Origin: Apium graveolens
Taxonomy: Eukaryota > Streptophyta > Magnoliopsida > Apiales > Apiaceae
DNA length: 64,000 bases
Assembly (NCBI RefSeq): GCF_009905375.1
Contig: NC_133647.1
Coordinates: 169,368,275 to 169,432,274 of the forward strand
Direction: 5' to 3'
Both the position numbers and the translations under genes were made by a program. This document shows positions 21,865-34,491 of this stretch, piece after piece. Each line of letters begins with the position of its first letter. Within the stretch, counting starts at the first letter, position 1. The notes under the pieces were generated by a model. It was not told the origin of the DNA. It did not search any database and was given only the letters and a program-made list of their open reading frames with translations.

Positions 21865-24800
21865 TCAAGGTTTCGAGTATTCTGGAAAAACCTCATGCAT
21901 GGACGGGGAGGAATTTCCACTCATCTTGCTTGGAGCAGGCGTATTTCTTCGTGACTGTCGTTTTGTGGGGACCAGCTCTTGCTCCCATTTCTCAGGCACT
22001 TCTATCATATCATCATCCGAGTCCGAATCATCACCAGCTTTGAAAACGGGGTGAATGTAAGCATTCTGAAGGTAGCCCTTTAGGTTAAGATTTGGCTCCT
22101 TTGCTCGTTCCAAAGTGTCTTTCATCATGGCTTCCTACAATCCAGCACATAACCAAAAGAAATGTTTATGCAATCTGAGCAAGTTCAAGTTTGTGTCTGA
22201 CCAGAGACTAGACTAGATAAGGCTTAGTAAATGCACAATATTCTCTTACCTTGGCAACTTTAAAATTACTAGGTTCAATTCATTTGATTATCCCATATCA
22301 AATAATATTTACAGTGTTGAATCAAGCAAGGATTACCCTATTATAACTGAGGGTTTGAATTACGCAAGGATTACCCTATTATAACTGAGGATCTCAAATC
22401 AAAAAATTGCTACAGAACTAGACACACCAACCTTTACATCACTAAATGATTGCAGTGAGCAATCAAACAAGTAAAATACGTTTTCTGCTCCTAACTTGAA
22501 CGTCGTGGTTCAGAAGGTATACAAGGCCATCTTAAGCTACCACAGTTACAACATATGGTTTACTGGTACATTACCATCTTTAAACATGTTAACTTTTGTA
22601 CATATAAATTAAGTGCAGAATGTCAAAATTGCATAATAAGTCGGATACAAGAGCAGAGGCGAATACTGATTTTTTACTAAACTTTCACTATGAAATTTTA
22701 CAAGAGCCACAAAATTCAAAGTAGCAAAAATCCATGAATACGAAGTCACAGAATTGTGCTGTTGCAGAAAAAACTTAAGTATCTATGATTAATGCCACTT
22801 CATCAAACCATATCATCCTTGCAAAAAAGATTCTTAGTTGTCATACTACTAAAAGCGCCAATTTCTATAACGTTACTCGAGTCAGCTGGAAGGCCTCGAT
22901 GAAAACTTTGGTTAAGTAGCATATTTGACATCTTTTAAGCATGCTCTCTTAGATATTCTTTTTACGTAAGACTAAAAAATGTAAATTAAACATATACCGA
23001 CTCATACTTATCTGTGAAGTTTAGCACAAAAAATCTCCACTGATATAAAAGGATATAACACTAACAGGAAATCCGTCATAAATACCTGTAATGGGTACTT
23101 CACAAATGCAGGTTCGTAGCGACCTTTGCAATACCTATGGAACCATATTGTAAGAACGGGAAGAACAATAAGAACCGGTGTTGATTGAGCTTTTTCTTTG
23201 GTACTCAATAAGCCCATAAAGAGGAGTTGTGAGATTACTAATGCACCGATTATACGACCGTGGACATCAGGCCAAAATGCCCCAGCACTTTCATACTCTT
23301 GGTTGTAGACATTTATTATCTACAAAATTAAACAAACTGTAATTGGGAAAGCTAACGAATTTGTAGAAGGGTGAGAACATATACGTCAGTAGTCAAACCG
23401 TGATCATTAAAGATTAAACATTGCACATGGATAAGTAAGTAATATGCTTTAAACATCAATTGCAAACCTCTCATAATATATAATTACAGCAAATTTTGCT
23501 TACCTGATGTCGAAATACAACAAAAGCGAAGGCAAAGAAAATCAGTATGAAAGGGAGCAGCAGTGGGGTCACGACGGCATAGACAAGGCCTATTAGAAAA
23601 TACAGTTGTATTTGAGGTTCCCCAGTGTCAAAACCTAGACTTCCTGGATCCATTGCCTCCTCTCTATCCTTTTCAGTCTTCACCAAGAAAGTGTTCTTTA
23701 AGTGGTAGAATATTAGGGGTTTCAATCTTAATATCTCTCCAGCTAAACCAGCCCATCCATCAACCATTATGTAAGTTATAAAGAAAGTTGCTTTCATAGG
23801 GATAGCCACACCAATAGTTGTAGGGATACTGCAAAATCAAGCACCCATTAGTCTCCAGAATCTCAAGTTTAGAAATATTCCATGAATGATGACATAAACC
23901 ACAATGGGAGGAAATCGTTTATATGATTTTCTTACTATGATTTGATAGACTATTCATAACTATCAAGAGAAATCTGCTTTTAAATTTACAAAGTTTCTAT
24001 TGACCAGTCGCAATGAAAATTCAATTATACTAAGAAACTATTTGCAGAGACAAGTATACAAAAAGTTCACTTTTTGAAATTAATCTGATCAATACGTCAA
24101 TTCAGTAAGAATATTCTGTGTTTCAGTTGGTGTCCACAGATTAGTTATCTTCATAAAAATGAGCCTTCTCTTTTATATTAATATCAGGTCAGATATGTAG
24201 CATGCAATAGATAATAAGAGAATTCGATGTAAGCATAAAGACATAATATGTACTGCATTTTAACCGAGGAAAGAGACTTACTCTTCTGCTGACTGATGAA
24301 TAAAAGTATGTAGCTGCTCGAATGCAGCCCCTGCGACTATGCTCCCAAGGAAAACATTTACAAAGTTAAACAAATAGAATCTCGATGCGGATCTCCTCTC
24401 TAGAGCGGAAATGCTCAGCCATCCTTCAAACTTGGACATTATCATCAATATAGTTGGCAAGAGTATAAGGAAAATCTTCAATGCTATTCCAGGTAGAAAA
24501 CCTTGTATAAATGACTTGATAAAACCTCTGCACAACAAAGTTTCCTTAGTCAAAGTGTGGATTTAGCTGAACTACATTCAGAGTTCGGTCTTATGTTATT
24601 TATTTCCATTGGCAGTACCAATTAACTAAGAAACAATTACAAGGATCATCTTAGAAATTTTATTTCATAAGACTAAGCTCTGACTAAGCATTTATTCTAA
24701 TGTAACCTCTAACTGTAAACATAAATTTCCAGGGGAAATTAAACTCACTTCACATCCGTTTTTATTGGCATCATTTCTTCTTTTGTGAAGTTCTACTTTT

Positions 24801-27800
24801 GTTACTGTGATGTCTCATGCCCATGTTTTACATTTTAGCACGTACAAGTTCTGGCGCTAGAGAGAGTTGTACAAAGAAGCTCAAATGGAACACAATATGA
24901 CAGAATAAGAATGAAATTAATTTAAACCCAAATATTAGTGACTGAGTGGCAAGTATTATGGACGGACACACAAAGACACTTCTTTAATAGAAGAGTTGAC
25001 TTCAATATTGAGTCACAATGTACAAAGGTAAATAAAATAGGCATCTTTTTACCTTCTAGTAGTTGGGCAACTTCAGTTTTTCATCCACACTTAAAGGCCA
25101 TCATGACAAAATTTAAATTAAATTAATAGAAAAAAAGAAAAAACTTGCAAGTATGTCATATTGGACAATTCTATTTAATTCAGTATGTCTACATCATAAG
25201 AGATGATAGGTAGATATCATGTCATCCAAAAATAATCATTCATGCAGTCAACTTTGATACATTACACTATGGAGGAGCCCCAGCACTACAGCCTTTTCTT
25301 TCACCAATGTGTTTCTTCAGAGATAAGACGCCTTAATTACTATATGCACTTTGTGTTTGTTTAAAGGAAGATAACACATCCAGTAATTTCTACATCTCAA
25401 TGCACAGAAAACAAGAAATCTAGCTTACATCTCGAACAGGTTTTACGAAACTTACACTTCAATTATAACCTTCAGAAATGGTGCTGCTTTCTCAATACCC
25501 TCAATATTTGCAAGTGATTGCACCATCGCAATTGGGATCATGAAAAAGAACGTCAAGAAAAAAAATGCTACTGCAACTATTAGTCTATTAATAGTCAGCC
25601 GAAAATACGGAAGTGCCAGGTTTGGCCAGTATACATCACGGGGTTCTGCAGCCCACTCTGTTAACCACATAACTGGATTTCTACATTGTTGCGTCTGGGC
25701 ACAGACTGCAGCAGCCCAACGATTTTTGAAGGAGACAAATGCTGCTGGCATAATAGACTTAGGATCGTTTGTTACACTTTCTCGCTCTGCAGCTATCTAA
25801 ATTTGATTCAGACCATATTAGTAATGCTTCCAATCATACGATCAATTTAAACAGGACACTAGGACAAGTATTAACATTTTTTCCATTCTAGTAATACATA
25901 TCAAGAAACTTGGAGACATCTAAATAGTAATGAATATTACTAGCTTACTGAATAGGGATACATAGAGAAGCACAACGATATATGACACTCCCACAAATTT
26001 AAGGAGTATGGAACATAGATCACAAACTTTCTTCAGATCAAGTATCATAAGCAAGCCTATAACTTCAACAGAGAAAATACAGAAAATACATTTTACAATT
26101 GTGGAGGCCTTAGTTCAGGCACTTTTTTTACAGTGAAACTTGTATTATTTTGGACTTAAAAGTAAAACAACTGTTAAGTTTGCTCATCATTGCAAGAAGC
26201 AGTTGTTTCATTATTCGTATACTTCGATGAAGTATAAGAGAAATACATTTTACTCTAATGAATGAAGAATGATTACTTACTTCTATAGATAATTTCTCTA
26301 TTTCCGACATGTAGTAGTCAATTGAATCAACTTTTGCTCCAAAAAGTCCTAGGAACCCAGTCTGTCGACACCAGAGAAGCATTTGTTAAATACCATACAC
26401 GGATACACCTATGCTTTATATATGATATAATACAAAAAATTCCAGCTAATTAGCATACTTAAGATGTATAAAAAAAATTATACTAGAGAAGAATGTAAAG
26501 TAAGTCTTTCTTAGGCATCTCCTTACACAACAGTACCTTCTTCATGGGACGTTTTGCTTGATTTCTAGAATATTTAATTTGGTAGTAGTCAAGCCAATTC
26601 CGCAAATTTTTCCTTTTTTCAACCAATTCCGCCAGTTTATTTGCATTGTACACAACCTGCGTAGAATTTCTGTACTTAGACCAACACGTGACAACTTAAA
26701 TGTACATTTCACTTAGCTAAAGATGGTATTATCCAACCTGATGCGTGAGATAGTGATCAGGATGGTTGACCAAGAAAAAGTGTTCAACAAGCTCGCTAAC
26801 TGATTCATCGGGATCTGGTGGTACATTCTTTACAAGAACCTGACAACAAACAGAGCAGAACTTAGTAGTTAAGAAACATGTGCTTGAGTAGTTCCCTCAC
26901 AAAAAACCAACAAAGTATATACCGAAGAGAAGAGATAATCACAATCACTGTATAGAAACATGTAGGTAATAGAGAATATTACAGCAAGTGATAGTTAAAG
27001 TATCTTGTCTAGAGTTTGCAAAAGCTGCAGATCTTTAAAAACTATGTGCCACATGTAATTTTTTTAAAAAAAATAAATTTCTTAGATAAAAACCATGGAC
27101 CTCCATACAAGATAAATGTCTCAAAACAGGCACCTAATGGTCCACCAATTCCAATTGAGAGATCATATTATTGTTTGTTAGATATAAGAGCTCTGGTGGC
27201 ATCACAACCAAAGGTTGATCTGATTAAATGTGTTGAGTTGAACTGAATAATGTCCTTCGAACTACTATAACAATAGATTACAGGATACATTTAAAATAAC
27301 AATCTGTAATTATTTCGGTGAAGTGCATCATACTGTAAATTAACAATAGATTTAAAATTAACAATATCATGCGTAGAAAGAGAGTACATTTAAAATTAAC
27401 ATTAACAATAGATTTCTAGAAGTTTGACACAACATAAACTATTTACATCTTGCAACAGTCTTATTTACAACAGTCACAACTGTTTTACAATTTATTTTAG
27501 ATTGATAAAGCACTAGTTTAGGTATATCAGGTAACTTGGAATAACAATCTATAATTATTTCGGTGAAGTGCATCATACAGTAAATTGATCCGGTCTGCGC
27601 TTTTCTGATGCCAGAAAGTGCAATCGCATGTCCTGAATTTTCTCATACTCCATTTTTAGCACATAACATGTCCAGAATGTAAAGGCATAGGCCATCACTA
27701 TATGAGTCCAAAACCTGCAATCAGTTTTAAATAAATAAGGTTCTCATCCTCCAAGCTGTCAAGTTCTTAAGCTAACATTCAAATTACTATTTAAAAGATT

Positions 27801-29275
27801 AAAGGATCCAAGTTCTTATGGTAAAAGTATTTTACAGCAGTTCACATGTACTGCAAATGATTGTATGCATTTTACTAAATGATTGTGCAGAGTTCCAGAT
27901 GCATATACAAAATGAAGGAAATACAGCACAGGAGGAGGGTCTTTACAGAAGTTTCTTTTATAACACCAGCAGAGCAAAACCCATAACAAGGAATAGTTGA
28001 AACCTCATTGGCAGCAATTAGAATGCTCGAGAAGTCTAAGTTTGTAAGCTTAATAAAATTTTGCTAATTAGCACAGAATGGTAGATGCAGTTAAAGAATA
28101 TGTAGTGAAAGCACTGCAGATGAATCAAGACATTTCAAAAACAACATACATGTAATGATGGTACAGTTCATATAATGCTTGAAACAACCTATGTTCTTAC
28201 CTGTTTGATCCTAGTGGAATGTTTGAAATAGAAAGTTTATCAATATTGCTGAACGTTACACCTTTGGTCTTCTCTAAAGTGTCATTTGTAACATTGACTG
28301 GTACAAGGATAGCCCATGCCAGCAACATCACGGGGAAAAATATTTTGAGCCTGCATTTAAAGTGCAAATTAGCTATTATAATTATTTCAACAAAAACAAC
28401 GGAACAACCACAAAGGAGATGATCTTGGTACATAAGAACCAACATATTAGATAGTTAACCATGCCTAAGCACGAGCATCTGAAATATCTGAACTCTGTAA
28501 CGTATGATATGAAGTATATATTACTAAATGAATATGCAAACAGCTTATTTTCTTGTAAGAGAGGAATTACAGATTATTGTCCAATGTGTATATCCTGGAA
28601 TTCAGTTGGTTGCTGAATGCTGATATTTCATGTCACTGTCAAAACTCCAGATAATATGATTTAATTTAAGACAAAAAAAATGCAATACTAAAGGGGCTTT
28701 ATTTTACTAACACAAGACAACCAATGTAATAGACTTTTACATATATATGTTAGCGAAGTTAGTTCTACCTATGTTAAAATAGGATTCATGTTTGGGATAT
28801 GATGCACGAGAGACTGATTATGTTTGTGAAGTCAAGCATGAGAGACTGTCTGTTCGACATGCTTACAGATAATTTAGGCCACACCATTGAATAGCCTAAA
28901 AAAAGGATTCCAAAATCCAGGTCTAAAGAAGTAAGAACAAAAAAAGAACGAAGTTACATACCCAACCAAGTAAATCCGCAAATACACAACAGAATCCAAT
29001 CCTGCATGGTCAATAAGCTCGAGCTCTGGCATTTGAAATGCATCAGGCATCCACTTGAGAAACTTAACATAGGAGTTCACATCAAAATTCACAAACTTGC
29101 TGACAAATGTCCCAGACCTTGTCGGACTTTCTCTTAATTTCTTAAGATACCATTTCGGAAAATAAACTCTATCGTTGAAAGGTTGAAGCCTTAGTATGGC
29201 AAAAGCTATGAGAAAGATCAGTGCAGTGATGATATTGATAGCTGCGGAAAGAGCAATATCGCCAAATGTAGCCAT
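21865..29275 (-). CDS. OSCA1-like: OSCA1/CSC1-like mechano- and osmosensitive calcium-permeable channel
   Basis: OSCA channels are multi-pass plasma-membrane, calcium-permeable channels opened by hyperosmotic or mechanical stress. Eleven coding exons fit with GT-AG borders and consistent phases: 29275-28962, 28350-28201, 27714-27579, 26839-26738, 26656-26537, 26361-26281, 25796-25456, 24527-24282, 23828-23504, 23319-23086, 22134-21865. Together they make 2319 nt, or 772 residues, the usual length. Visible landmarks are MATFGDIALSAAINI with the first membrane helix, ELIDHAGLDSVVYLRIY, PDQFTVLVKNVPPDPDES (cytosolic domain), PRDVYWPNLA, TFFITYIMVDGWAG, VKTEKDREEAMDPGS, YNQEYESAGAFWPDVHGR and KGRYEPAFVKYP. 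The C-terminal VPTKRQSRRNTPAPS tail favours the OSCA1.1-1.3 group. No frame defect was found. Introns hold no other genes; the longest are about 0.9 kb. Confidence 0.93.
27296..27586. repeat. Direct repeat spanning the exon 3 donor of the OSCA1-like gene
   Basis: A 47-bp word at 27540-27586 (aataacaatctataattatt...) recurs at 27296-27342 with two mismatches. The first-named copy covers the last eight bases of exon 3 and its GTATGATG donor. The second lies in the following intron and keeps the same GTATGATG. Confidence 0.75.
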
Positions 29276-29306
29276 CTTGTTCTTCTAAATGAACTATGAA
29301 TTTTCC

Positions 29307-29906
29307 TGTTATTAAAATGGTCAATTTAGAAGCAGAAAAGTAGATCAGAGCCACAACAAATTACTGAAACCGGCTAAAAAGTATCAAAATTTTATTAGCT
29401 AGAATCTTTTATGAGCCTCAATTTTCCTATCCAAAGCATACTGATCATGTATAAATTCCCATACTGGATCAAGTATGCATTAAATCTACAACAACCCCAC
29501 TGACAAGTTCAATGAAATAAGCTATAAAAAAGTAAAAGTAACTCTAGTTTTAAATCAGATGCTAAAAACCAAAGAATTTCCCCACAACATACGCACTCAT
29601 AACTGTAAAAATAAATAAATTTCCAGTCTTAATTATGCCAGTAACAGTCAGTTGGGTGAGCTCTAATAAAGTAAAGATTAAAAACAAAAAAAAACACCCA
29701 TGCAGATACAATTAATCTAATCACTTTACAAAAAAAGATCAAAACTTGCATGTTATAAACACAAACAATCAATACCATGGACTTAAAACAGAAAGAGAAA
29801 GAAGATAAAAGTTAAAGAAACTGAAGTTCATACACTTTGTTATTCAATGCTAAACTTGTGAGCTCCCTCAAAGACAGTGATCTTCCTCATGTAAGATCAA
29901 GATTAC
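29307..29906 (-). other. Possible 5'-UTR intron of the OSCA1-like gene
   Basis: On the minus strand CTACTGAG|GTAATC (donor at 29906) and TAATAACAG|GAAAAT (acceptor at 29307) lie upstream of the ATG at 29275. Splicing them would join a short leader exon to 31 nt before the start codon. This is inferred from consensus sites only; an unspliced leader is possible. Confidence 0.4.
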
Positions 29907-29982
29907 CTCAGTAGATAGTAATATAAAACAGCAAGTTCTCATCTGTATTTTACTTGTAGTGAATGTAGATGTGTGTGGTTAC

Positions 29983-29990
29983 ATATATAA
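29983..29990 (-). promoter_or_regulatory. TATA-like box of the OSCA1-like gene
   Basis: On the minus strand the sequence is TTATATAT within ACTTATATATGT, about 75 nt upstream of the proposed leader-exon donor. It is the best-placed TATA match before the gene. Transcription would start about 30 nt downstream, near 29950. Confidence 0.4.
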
Positions 29991-29999
29991 GTTATAGTA

Positions 30000-30490
30000 C
30001 ATTCTGTAACTGGTTGAGAAGCTATAAAGAAGTTGAAGTGGTGATAATGATAATGAGAGTGTGGAGTGTTCAGCAGAGATATTTTTAGAGCAATAATGAC
30101 AATACAGCACAAATAATAATAGTAATAAACACTGTTGTAACGACCTCATTTACTATTTCAAGTTAAAGAAGTACTCTCAGCTTCCGAGTCATAGAACTTC
30201 GTGAAAATAAATACCGATTCTATTGTTTTTACGTATTTAGAGACTTTATAGTTTTGTAATGTTTTTTAATTTTTTTTCCTGAATAAAAATTTAAACATAA
30301 AACTTTTATTTAGAAAAAAAATATTATAAAATTATGTTTTAAATGCACATTGAAAAGCGTGCTAAAAAAGTGATATATAGAATTTAATAGGATAGAGAGA
30401 GTAAATCTGTTATGGATTTTTTTTATAATTTAATCATACGGTCACACTATTTACTCAACAATTTCACCTATAATTTATTTGCAATTCTAT
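30000..30490. other. Upstream region of the OSCA1-like gene
   Basis: AT-rich DNA with no coding potential. Apart from possible promoter elements of the divergent minus-strand gene, nothing specific could be supported. Confidence 0.45.
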
Positions 30491-30698
30491 TAATGCCCGT
30501 TTGGTAAATTTTATTTGAAATTTTAAATTTGATCAAATAATATGTTTGGATAAGTAAACTAATTTGAATTTGGATTTTATTTGAAATTCAAGACATTCAA
30601 ATTTTAGTGCAAATATGAGAATTTGAAATGACAACTCAAATCATATAATTTGAAATTCATCGTTTCAAATGAAATACTTATTTTCAAACGAGGCATTA
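30491..30698. mobile_element. MITE-like element (208 bp)
   Basis: The ends are inverted: TAATGCCCGTTTG at the left and the complement of CAAACGAGGCATTA at the right, a near-perfect terminal repeat with one extra base. The interior is AT-rich with repeated TTTGAAATT / AATTTCAAA words that would fold into a hairpin. There is no coding capacity. The target duplication is unclear, so the family is left open. Confidence 0.5.
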
Positions 30699-30864
30699 TA
30701 GAATTATAATTTATTTGTTAAATTGGATTTATATTATAAACTAAGTATTTATTTCATAGATTCGAGAGTGGATGACGGGTCAAAAATATAAGATATTAAA
30801 CAAAAGATCAAACCTCAATCATTTGAGGTAATATCATGTTTGAGTAATTCAACCAAAATATTAA

Positions 30865-31351
30865 GGTCATGTTTGTTTAATGGTATTAAGCAGGAGATCA
30901 GATTAAAATCCTTTAAATTTTTCAATACCATGTTTGTTTTGTTAAAAATTAGTGAAGAGTTATCCAAGAATTATAATCTTTTAAATTAGCCTATGTTTGT
31001 TTTGTTGGAGAAGATGATAGAACTATAATCCCATTTAATGTTTGGTGGGAAGAGGTATTATTTTATTCCCTCCTACAAGTCATTTTTTAAAAGATTATAA
31101 TCCCCCTCATTATTATCCCATATGAAACAAACATATGATTGAAAAATTTGAAGGACTATATTACAATCTCAAGTACTATCCTACAAAACAAACATACGAT
31201 AAAATTTTAAAGAATTATATTCTAATTATACACTTAATCATTCCAAACAAATTTAGGATATGATTATTTAATCCACGAGACTAATTTTGATGGGATTAGT
31301 TATCCCCGGATTATTATCCCGAGATTAAAATCCCACGAAATAAATATGACC
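30865..31351. mobile_element. Tourist/PIF-Harbinger-like MITE (487 bp)
   Basis: The terminal inverted repeats are GGTCATGTTTGTTT on the left and, read from the other strand, GGTCATATTTATTT on the right: 12 of 14 match. They are flanked by TAA on both sides (30862-30864 and 31352-31354), the 3-bp duplication typical of PIF/Harbinger elements. The inside is non-coding with repeated ACAAACATA and ATTATAATC words. Confidence 0.6.
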
Positions 31352-33378
31352 TAAGATGTTAAAGAAAAAAAAGAGTCCGACCAAATTTTTATATTATATT
31401 TCAACGTTATCATCAAAATATGGATGATTCTGACCGCCAATAATGTAACTCTACATTTGTGCTCATGGAGCCTGATCCTTTGTGTTTTCGTATCTTGTGA
31501 ATTTCGAACATATATTATATATACACAAGGATGTAGCACAGTACAAATACAGTTTTGTCTTGTTGTTAGATTATTCTATTTCAACCGAATTGTAATTTAA
31601 GGCTGGAATTATTGATTATGTGTGTCGGTAGGACTTGATGCCTCTGCTTTTGTTGTCACTGAATCTCGTGGATAAGATTATTCCCCCTTGTGGTTGAGAT
31701 TTATGATTATTACACTACATCTTTCGCAGCACAACTACAGAATGACGAACAACTTGAATGGTCAGAAATTTAGAACCCAACAATACCCATTACCCAAGGT
31801 ACTTACTTTATGCTAAAATAAAAAGTAATCAACACGAGTCCAGGTGTAATCGAGCCCAGGTTAAAACCTAGGATCCAACTCGATTAAAAAGTTTGAACTC
31901 GATAAAAAGTTTGAACTTGTATTTAAATTTATTCAAATTTTTAATTTTAAACTTGAAATTTGACTCTTAAAAAATTGATAGTTTCGAATTTAGCTCGAAT
32001 TAATTTCACCAAATATTTATAAAAACTAGAAATATAATTGATTCGGCTAGAATTCAATTTAATTAAATATATAAAATTTAAATAAAATATTAAATATTTT
32101 ACGGTATAATTAAAAAAATTAAAAATAATAAAATGTCAACAAAGCCGTTATACATAAAAGAGAAAAATTAAACTCATTTTAGTAAAGATTTGTGTCATCT
32201 TTGTGGACTATTATATATCCTAAATATTAATTATGTATATTTATGCCGGAATTTCTAATCAAGGAATCACTTTTTGTTAGAGTTTCTGCTCTACTAACTA
32301 AAATTTGTGTAGAGCACAGTGAGATAATTTAAGTGGTTAAAAGTTTATCCTCTCTCGTTCTAAATCCTCAATTCGATCCTCACTCATCTCGAGAATTTAT
32401 GAAAATAAATAATAATTTGTAAGGTTATAAATCATATTTGTAAAAAAAACTAAATTTTTTCTACTTTGAATTAACTTGACACTAGATAATACAAAATTTC
32501 AAAATTTATTGAGCTAATGATGTGTACGGGATTATAACTTGCAGACTTTAAATCACAATTATCTGCCGAAAATCTCATAGTACATGACAATTTAGTTAAA
32601 AATTTAGTTTTATTCTTAGTTATTTTATATAGAATTTATTTTTAGAGCGCACTCTTTTTCCTTCTTAAATTTTGTATCATCGGATTTTATTCATGCGAGG
32701 TTTTAACAAGATTTTTTTTCATGAATTATTTTTTTAGACATCGAACCAATATTATCTAAATTCCTAGGAGCGCTTACTTGTCAGTTATATGATACACTTC
32801 TATAAATTAAGGAGACCTAACCCGTACGAATTGTATATTTATTATTTTTCCTTCTGACAAAAAAAAAATCAAATCAAATATATGTCGTATCGTTTTAAAT
32901 TACCATTCCTAATAATTAACTCAGAATTTAAGATGTTTTAGCCTAATAAATTGAGACAATTTATAATAAGATGGACAATGAGTAAACATGAAAATGATTT
33001 ATATTCTTTCAAATTATGAGAAACTTTAAGAGTTATTCTTTGTCGGACAACTCATTATTTAACCCTTTTTTTTGTTTCAAGAACTCTAGTAGTCTCAAAG
33101 CAGGGGTATGTTTTTTTTAACATAAATAAAGTGAGGTTAATAATTCAACTGCATAACTTGCCAAAACCACCAAATTTGGGAGAAAATGCAACTTGAAAAG
33201 TATGGCTCTAGCTTTGGCCAAGTAACGATTTTTGTAACTAATAATAAACTATAATTTACACCTAAATTGTCTAAACTCTGATGACTTGCTTTTCAGGAAG
33301 CACAATCAAGCACTTTCATTGCAATGCTTAAAATTCTGGGAAAATGACTACATGTAATGTAAGGCCTTTTAAAAGCTT
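31352..33378. other. AT-rich intergenic DNA before element P
   Basis: About 2 kb without an open frame, tRNA or clear repeat ends. The composition is strongly A/T with many short poly-A and poly-T runs. The five bases before P are AGCTT (33374-33378). Confidence 0.55.
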
Positions 33379-34431
33379 TGTTAGGAATATGTCGTGAACT
33401 TGATGATTTTATTAACAAAACACATTAGTAGATTCAATTTAGTGAAAAATGTAGCACTCGACGGATAATCAGGTATAGTCCCGACGGATGACTCAATATA
33501 ATCCCGACGGATGATGATTTCCATCGAGTGAGTAGCTTATGTAACAATAAGTCATGTAGCACATATCTGTAAACACCTTTGTATAGATTCTGTAATAGCA
33601 TATAAGTCATGTTGAGTTTAACTAGATATGCAGAATAGGTTGATTAATTGTAAATATAAGATGTCTTGTAATTCTGCATAAGTGAAATGAAGTCAAGTGT
33701 CAAATAGCTCCCCGACGGATGATCAACAAAGCCACCGACGGATGATCAACAAGGCAACCCGATAGATGATAATCATGTACCTGACGGATGATCAATTCAA
33801 ACATCCGTTGACAGTGACAACACAGTCACATGCGTCGAGTGTTTGCAAAAAGAATGTGGCAGCCTATTCAACCGAGTTTTTGAGAACAAAGAAGCATTGC
33901 CATTTCCATGCTATTATGAAAATATTCAAAGATGCTGCAATAGAGTAATGAAGCAGCATAGTATTAGACTTGATATGTTTTATTTTATTATCTTGTCTTA
34001 TTACTATGTAATCTTGGTGATATATAAACCAAGAGTAGCAAGTAGAACAACAAGAAGACTAAGCAAATACATTTCTCAGAGAAACAATTGTAAGCTGTAT
34101 CCTTTAGCATTTCTCTGTAAGTTTAGTTGTTTTTATTTGTAAGCAGTTGTGAGCTATTCAAGCTTTACAGGGTTCTCTCGATATATATAAATATAAATAT
34201 AAATATATATATATATGGTGGATACATTCAAATCCACCAGAAAGTTTTAAAAACTTGTATTTTTATTACTTTGTGTTTTGATTCATTTTAACTTATCATT
34301 CCACACTTTGCAAATCAAAACACTCAAATATATATTTTGAGTTAGAACATTTTATAATTCAGAAAAAAAAGTTTCAAGAATTTCATTTAACCCCCCTTCT
34401 GTATTTCTTGTTGCATTGTTAGGGACTAACA
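33379..34431 (+). repeat. 5' LTR of P (1053 bp)
   Basis: It starts TGTTAGGAATATG and ends GACTAACA. It holds a cluster of CCGACGGATGA motifs, two 23-bp tandem units (33712-33757), an inverted pair around 33455-33530, and a (TA)-rich tract (about 34182-34216). The partner LTR at 57563 aligns up to that tract with scattered differences. Confidence 0.92.
33455..33530 (+). repeat. Inverted CACTCGACGGA / TCCATCGAGTG pair in the P LTR
   Basis: CACTCGACGGA at 33455-33465 faces TCCATCGAGTG at 33520-33530, eleven-base arms with one G-T pair. Two further CCGACGGATGA copies lie between. The same arrangement recurs in the 3' LTR (about 57639-57720). Confidence 0.8.
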
Positions 34432-34433
34432 AT

Positions 34434-34445
34434 TGGTATTAGAGC
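34434..34445 (+). other. Primer-binding site of P
   Basis: TGGTATTAGAGC, two bases after the LTR end. It differs from the TGGTATCAGAGC of M1 and M2 by one C-to-T change, leaving one mismatch to initiator tRNA-Met. Confidence 0.85.
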
Positions 34446-34491
34446 AAGCTCTTGAAACACAAAGAGTTTAAAGATCACAACAAACAACAAG

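Noticed and set aside
25540..25800. Plus-strand ORF within the OSCA1-like gene
   Set aside because: Antisense shadow of exon 7.
33712..33757. Regular 23-bp repeats as a CRISPR-like array
   Set aside because: Tandem LTR repeats without spacers in a plant retrotransposon.
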